A stretch of 46,342 nt of DNA, taken from NCBI RefSeq assembly GCF_900770955.1, contig NZ_CAAGLX010000004.1:1-46342 (forward strand), given 5' to 3'. Both the position numbers and the translations under genes were made by a program. Below, one piece after another: positions 42,250 to 46,342 of the stretch. Every line of letters starts with the position of its first letter. Position 1 is the stretch's first letter. The notes beneath the pieces were generated by a model. That model did not search any database. It had not been told where the DNA came from and saw only the letters and a program-made list of their open reading frames with translations. The stretch is from an uncultured Phascolarctobacterium sp. GTDB lineage: Bacteria > Bacillota > Negativicutes > Acidaminococcales > Acidaminococcaceae.

Positions 42250-43797
42250 ATGAAAAAATCCCTAAGCACACGCCTGATGTATAGTTTTATGACTATCATA
42301 ATTATCGTCGTTGTGGGGATTACAGCAGGCATATCCTACCTGATTGCCGACTACTTTTTTCAGATGAAGGAGCAGGAGCTGGCCGAAAAGGGTAATGAGA
42401 TGGGGGAAACAATTGAAGCCTTCATCCGCCTGCAGGACAGGGATATGCTTTATCGTTACATTTTAGCTGTAGATAAGCTGGTTGGCGCACGCATCTGGCT
42501 GTTTGATGATAATTACGAGCTTTTGGCGGCCTCTAATTATGAAACTGTTAAAGAGACCGGAGAAAATGCTTCTATGAAGGAATTTCTCAAGTATGGTGCT
42601 CCTTCGCGGCAGGTGCTGCAGGAGAGCGTCAGAAAACTTGATCAGGATATGAAGAGCAGTAATCTGTCGTATCGCATCAAAGTGATACTGAATGATGTTT
42701 ATGCCGGGAAGTCCTTCAAATCGCAGATTTATCATCCGTACTACAAGGAGCAGGTAATCCTGGTTGGTGTTCCTTATACCTTCGGTAACGGACACACAGG
42801 TGCTATTTTGATGATTGAGCCCTTGAGCGGTTTTGAAAAATTCTTGCGAAATGTTTATATTTATATTATGATTGTAGGTATCGTTGCCATTATTTTCAGT
42901 CTGTTTCTGGTCAAACGTCTGTCAGGTCTGATTATCCGCCCTGTGCTGGATATGAAGGACAATGCGCAGGCGATGGCTTCGGGAGATTATTCCCGCAGAC
43001 TGCAGGTGCATGGCGATGATGAGATTGCCGAGCTGGGCAATGCGCTCAATTCTTTAGGCAAGGACTTGGGTGATTACATTGCCAAGATGGAACGGACGGA
43101 AAAAATCCGCCGCGATTTTGTGGCCAATGTATCGCATGAGCTGCGTACGCCGATTACGATTATCCGTGGCTACAATGAGGCAATTTGTGACGGTATGGTA
43201 ACGGATACTGATCTGATTCAGCGTTACCGTGGCCTGATAAATGAAGAAACAGTCCGTCTGGAGCGTATGGTACGCGAGCTGCTGGATATCAGCAGACTGG
43301 AGTCCAGCGACCCGCTGACTGTGAGCAACATGGATGAGCTGCCGCTGGCCGGTATCATCCGTAATGTCGCCGAAAAATTATCGGTGCGCTGCGTGAAGAA
43401 TAATGTTACTATTAATGTTCATGCCGACGATAATATCAAAATTTTGGGCGATGGAGACCAAATGGTACAGTTAATTATGATTTTGTGCGATAATGCCTTG
43501 AAATATTCGCCGGAAAATGGTACTGTATCAATAGGTGCGAATAAGCTCGATGATGGCAGCGTGCTTGTAACGGTTTCCGACCAGGGCAAGGGTATTCCCG
43601 AAGAGGATATTCCTTTTATCTGGGAGCGCTTTTACAAGGTTGAAAAATCGCATTGCCGCAGTGTTCCGGGAACCGGCCTGGGCCTTGCCATCGCCAAAGA
43701 AATTATTCGTGTCCACGGCGCCAGTGCCGAGGTAATCAGCAAATGTGGTTCTGGTACCACATTTGAAATAAAATTTCCAAAGGATAAGGTAGTATGA
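42250..43797 (+). CDS. PhoR-like membrane sensor histidine kinase
   Basis: At 515 residues: first membrane helix about 12-34, an extracytoplasmic sensor domain of roughly 160 residues, second helix about 198-218, a HAMP linker (VLDMKDNAQAMASGDYSRR), and a dimerisation domain with phosphorylatable H296 in NVSHELRTPI. The ATP-binding domain follows, with N-box ILCDNALKYSP, G1 DQGKGIP, F-box FERFYKVEKS-like and GTGLGLAIAKEI. It would phosphorylate the regulator 3 bp upstream. The signal is unproven; low phosphate is favoured by context. It overlaps yqeG by 4 bases. Confidence 0.9.
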   Translation: MKKSLSTRLMYSFMTIIIIVVVGITAGISYLIADYFFQMKEQELAEKGNEMGETIEAFIRLQDRDMLYRYILAVDKLVGARIWLFDDNYELLAASNYETVKETGENASMKEFLKYGAPSRQVLQESVRKLDQDMKSSNLSYRIKVILNDVYAGKSFKSQIYHPYYKEQVILVGVPYTFGNGHTGAILMIEPLSGFEKFLRNVYIYIMIVGIVAIIFSLFLVKRLSGLIIRPVLDMKDNAQAMASGDYSRRLQVHGDDEIAELGNALNSLGKDLGDYIAKMERTEKIRRDFVANVSHELRTPITIIRGYNEAICDGMVTDTDLIQRYRGLINEETVRLERMVRELLDISRLESSDPLTVSNMDELPLAGIIRNVAEKLSVRCVKNNVTINVHADDNIKILGDGDQMVQLIMILCDNALKYSPENGTVSIGANKLDDGSVLVTVSDQGKGIPEEDIPFIWERFYKVEKSHCRSVPGTGLGLAIAKEIIRVHGASAEVISKCGSGTTFEIKFPKDKVV

Positions 43798-44312
43798 TTT
43801 TAAAGTATGTTTGCCCCGATTACAGAGTAAAAAGTTTATTTGACATTTCTGCAAAATGGCTGAAGCGCAATGGCTACACCAAAATTGTTGTTGATATTGA
43901 CAATACCCTGCTGCCGCGCGACAAGAACCTGGTAGGCCCTCGTGCTATGACCTGGATTCGTCAGCTGCATCAGATGGGTATCAATGTTGCATTGATTTCC
44001 AATAACGGTGGTGATCGCATTAAAGGTATCACTCGTCAGACCGGTCTTGGCACCATTATGCGTGCCGCTAAGCCTTTGCCGATGGCTTATAAGCAGATTA
44101 CTAAAGCTATGGGCGGTGGTAAAATCCTTTTTGTCGGCGACCAGCTGTTGACCGACGTCTTAGGCGCTAAGGTTGCCGGTCATCCTGTAGTTTTTGTTGA
44201 GTCCTTAGGCGGCAAGGAGCATTTCATTACCCGCTGCACCCGCAAGCTGGAGAAATTCTTCCTTGGTCGCCTGCATAGCAATAATATGATGCCTAAGGAG
44301 CGCGTATTATGA
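43794..44312 (+). CDS. YqeG-family HAD phosphatase
   Basis: The 172-residue protein has HAD motif I VVDIDNTLLP, with D34 nucleophile and D36, motif II in ALISNN, and motif III/IV in KILFVGDQLLTDVLGAK. It starts with MILKYVCPDYRVKSLFDIS, typical of YqeG (related to mitochondrial Gep4 phosphatidylglycerophosphatase). A lipid phosphatase role is inferred from that relation. Four-base overlaps at both ends bind it into the operon. Confidence 0.9.
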   Translation: MILKYVCPDYRVKSLFDISAKWLKRNGYTKIVVDIDNTLLPRDKNLVGPRAMTWIRQLHQMGINVALISNNGGDRIKGITRQTGLGTIMRAAKPLPMAYKQITKAMGGGKILFVGDQLLTDVLGAKVAGHPVVFVESLGGKEHFITRCTRKLEKFFLGRLHSNNMMPKERVL

Positions 44313-45088
44313 AAATAGCTTTGCTGCAGCTGGAAGTTCTGGAAAAGAATAAGGCGGCTAATGTAGCCCATGGTCTGCAGCTGGCAGCGGAGGCTGCCAA
44401 GGAGCATGATTTGCTGGTGCTGCCAGAGGTGTGGACAACAGGCTACAGCTTGGGACACCTGGAGCAGGAGGCCGAAACGCCGGCTTCGCCTGTACTGGCG
44501 CAGCTTGCCGAGATTGCACGCAATGAGCAGTGCGCTGTTCTTGCGGGCTCGGTACCTATGCGTCATGCCGATGGCAAGATTTACAATACCTCTGCGGCTA
44601 TCAATAAAAACGGTGAAATCGTCAATCTTTACGATAAGGTGCATCTTTTCGGCCTTTTCAATGAAGAGGATTTCTTTGCTCCCGGCAATAATTTTCAAGC
44701 CTTTACATTAGATGGTCTGTGCTGCGGCTCGACTATCTGTTACGATTTGCGTTTCCCCGAGCTTTTCCGTCATCTGGCCCTGCAGGGAGCACAGCTCATT
44801 TTCTGCCCGGCCGAATGGCCTGAAGCAAGGGGAGATATCTGGCGCTTGCTGGCGCAGGCACGTGCTGCCGAAAACCACACCTTTGTGGTAGCGGTAAATT
44901 GTGCGGGCAGCTTTAAGGGTGCACCGTTTTACGGTCATTCGATGGTTGTTGCGCCCAGCGGCAGGATTCTTGCTGAAGCAGGTATGCAGGAGGAGGTTGT
45001 TTCCTGCGAAATCGATTTGGCAGATGTTGCGAAAGTACGCAGCAGGCTTAATGCTTTAGCTGATGTACGCAAGGAGCTGATTCAATAG
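44309..45088 (+). CDS. nitrilase-superfamily amidase
   Basis: The 259-residue protein has the complete Glu-Lys-Cys triad: E40 (LLVLPEVWTTGY), K110 (LYDKVHLFG) and C144 (STICYDLRFPE). The AEWPEARGDIW and NHTFVVAVNCAG segments place it near omega-amidase/YafV-type carbon-nitrogen hydrolases, which cleave alpha-keto acid amides such as ketoglutaramate. The exact substrate is not predictable. AAGGAGCGCG precedes ATG 44309. Its TAG shares a G with the GTG start of the next gene. Confidence 0.88.
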   Translation: MKIALLQLEVLEKNKAANVAHGLQLAAEAAKEHDLLVLPEVWTTGYSLGHLEQEAETPASPVLAQLAEIARNEQCAVLAGSVPMRHADGKIYNTSAAINKNGEIVNLYDKVHLFGLFNEEDFFAPGNNFQAFTLDGLCCGSTICYDLRFPELFRHLALQGAQLIFCPAEWPEARGDIWRLLAQARAAENHTFVVAVNCAGSFKGAPFYGHSMVVAPSGRILAEAGMQEEVVSCEIDLADVAKVRSRLNALADVRKELIQ

Positions 45089-46143
45089 TGAATTACCGAA
45101 ATTTGCTGGCCGGCCTGGCGGCCGGTCTGCTTTTCTATGCCCAGACGGGAGCGGAGCTTGCTCTGGCTTCCGTGCCTAAGGATGCGCCGAAGGATATCAA
45201 GTATATTCTTGGCTTTTACTATGGCAACGGCGAAAATATTCTTATCCGTGAGAATAACGGCCGTCTGGAGCTGTTGTACCGCACTGCATTGGAGGATAAA
45301 TCCTTTGCTGCGGCAAATCTTTATCCGCTCAGCAAGGTGCATTTTGATTCCTACACTTTGCAGGAATCAGGGCCGATGAGCAATACCGAAGCAGGTGTCC
45401 GCTTTGAGCGTGATCCTGATGGCTACGGTATTTCCTGCCGCGTCGGCGGTAATACCTACAGCCGTTATTTTTTAGGTACGACTGCGGGCGAGAGGGCGAA
45501 GCCCTTCCGTCTGGAGGAGCGCCGTGCCGAGGATTGGACCAAGTTGCGTGCGGAGGCTGCTAAAGCAACCGTTCCTGCTGCTTTGGCAGCAGGTGAGCAG
45601 GCACAGCTGGTGGACGCTGCAACTGTTGCCGGGGTGAAGGTTAATTCTGTCTACGCAGGCAGTGATAATCTTTTCGGTGCGCCGCTTTATACTACGCCCA
45701 AGCTCTTTGTTTCTAAAGAGGTAGCTGCTGCCTTAGGCAAGGTACAGCAGCGTCTGGCACCTTACGGCTACGGCCTGGTGCTTTGGGATGCCTATCGTCC
45801 CTGGTCGGTGAGCAAGCTGGCTAATCTGGCTTTGCCTGCCGATAATAAGGATATGCTGGAGGACCCGGAAACTAAGGGCAGCACGCATAACACAGGTAAT
45901 GCTGTGGATGTAGGCCTGTACAGTCTGGAGAGCGGTGAGGAGCTGGATATGGGCTGCGGCTTTGATGAGCCGTCGCTGCGCCAGTACGCCGGCTATGCCG
46001 GCGGTACGTCGCGCGAGCGCTATCTGCGCAGCTTGCTGCGCGAGGAGATGGAGCTGCAGGGGTTCAAGGGGATTGAGATGGAGTGGTGGCATTTTGAGTA
46101 TGGCGACTGCTCTAAGTTTGCCCATTTGAATGTAGGTATGTGA
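45088..46143 (+). CDS. VanX-like D-alanyl-D-alanine dipeptidase with N-terminal extension
   Basis: The 351-residue protein has a signal-like N-terminus (NLLAGLAAGLLFYAQTGAEL), an unrecognised domain (about 35-150) with YYGNGENILIRENNG and SRYFLG segments, and a C-terminal M15D peptidase domain: DAYRPWS, zinc ligands H267 and D274 (STHNTGNAVDVGL), then E332-W-W-H335. VanX-type enzymes cut D-Ala-D-Ala. In a non-resistance setting this probably serves wall recycling or periplasmic dipeptide use. GTG 45088 follows AAGGAG by 11 bases. Plain VanX is about 200 residues, so the front domain is additional. Confidence 0.86.
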   Translation: MNYRNLLAGLAAGLLFYAQTGAELALASVPKDAPKDIKYILGFYYGNGENILIRENNGRLELLYRTALEDKSFAAANLYPLSKVHFDSYTLQESGPMSNTEAGVRFERDPDGYGISCRVGGNTYSRYFLGTTAGERAKPFRLEERRAEDWTKLRAEAAKATVPAALAAGEQAQLVDAATVAGVKVNSVYAGSDNLFGAPLYTTPKLFVSKEVAAALGKVQQRLAPYGYGLVLWDAYRPWSVSKLANLALPADNKDMLEDPETKGSTHNTGNAVDVGLYSLESGEELDMGCGFDEPSLRQYAGYAGGTSRERYLRSLLREEMELQGFKGIEMEWWHFEYGDCSKFAHLNVGM

Positions 46144-46188
46144 GTGAATGAGTAATAGCGTCGCAAGCGATATACCGTTCCGCTCAGA

Positions 46189-46265
46189 GAAATTTTCCGT
46201 CAATCGCTTGATGAGATAAGTTTTCCTGAGAGGTTTGCAGAAGCGAGTTGACGGACGCAAATTTC
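46189..46265. repeat. long imperfect palindrome at window end
   Basis: TCCGTCAATCGCTT (46196-46209) pairs with AAGCGA-G-TTGACGGA (46241-46255), with one bulged G. GAAATTT (46189-46195) then pairs with AAATTTC (46259-46265) across a three-base bulge, giving about 21 paired bases around a 31-base loop. It is not followed by a T-run, so a REP/MITE-type element is more likely than a simple terminator. Nothing else is evident in 46144-46342. Confidence 0.6.
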
Positions 46266-46342
46266 GTGTGGAAGCAAGACGAAATACCGCAAAACTCGCG
46301 CTAAGCTAACAGATTCTTCTGTATGAGTTAAGCGTAGCGCTC

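Noticed and set aside
1..46342. CRISPR arrays, tRNA or rRNA genes
   Set aside because: No regularly spaced repeats, cloverleaf-like segments or rRNA signature stretches were noticed on either strand; a tRNA scan was not possible here.

Overview
The window looks like chromosome from a diderm Firmicute, probably class Negativicutes (an Acidaminococcaceae genus such as Phascolarctobacterium is plausible but unproven). It combines Gram-positive-type genes and control (PyrR-type attenuation of a pyr operon, YqeG, YhaM, TrmK, a DUF896 protein, AGGAGG-type ribosome binding sites) with an outer-membrane TonB-dependent receptor carrying a TonB box. No rRNA, tRNA or CRISPR array was recognised.

Layout. 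1-550: a possible partial gene at the edge, a degenerate small ORF, then AT-rich spacer. 551-4121: a beta-CASP RNase-like protein converging on a minus-strand group (DUF896 protein, rluA-type synthase, class II aldolase). 4196-8607: a corrinoid/iron-chelate ABC importer (binding protein, permease, ATPase), then a cobalamin riboswitch with its own terminator upstream of a TIM-barrel protein that I propose is a CbiR-type cobamide-remodelling enzyme. 8706-13053: an IadA-like dipeptidase (minus), a TonB-dependent receptor and an orphan binding lipoprotein. The receptor and lipoprotein lie between two copies of a 54-bp imperfect direct repeat. 13260-15472: a DUF6508 protein and two exported proteins of unknown function. 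15643-17634: a SlyD-like isomerase and pgi.

17699-22204 is accessory: a damaged group II intron sitting just after the pgi terminator, and an AT-rich HelD-like helicase gene broken by one stop codon. An acyltransferase follows on the minus strand.

23422-33350 is a complete pyrimidine operon (pyrB-pyrC-carA-carB-pyrK-pyrD-pyrF-pyrE) with a strong promoter and a PyrR-type attenuator. A MITE-like inverted repeat sits between pyrD and pyrF. 33525-37958 is the phosphate operon pstSCAB-phoU, preceded by four TTAAC-like repeats spaced exactly 11 bp, a textbook Pho-box pattern. 38180-41329 carries trmK, a Nif3-like gene, yhaM and a YgjP-type metalloprotease. 41548-46143 is a tightly overlapping operon of a PhoB/PhoR-like two-component pair, yqeG, a nitrilase-family amidase and a VanX-like dipeptidase. 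The window ends in a long imperfect palindrome.

The most interesting system is the corrinoid-acquisition locus (4.2-13.1 kb): outer-membrane receptor, two binding proteins, one ABC importer and a riboswitch-controlled candidate remodelling enzyme. All functional calls are from reading the sequence and family knowledge; no searches were run.
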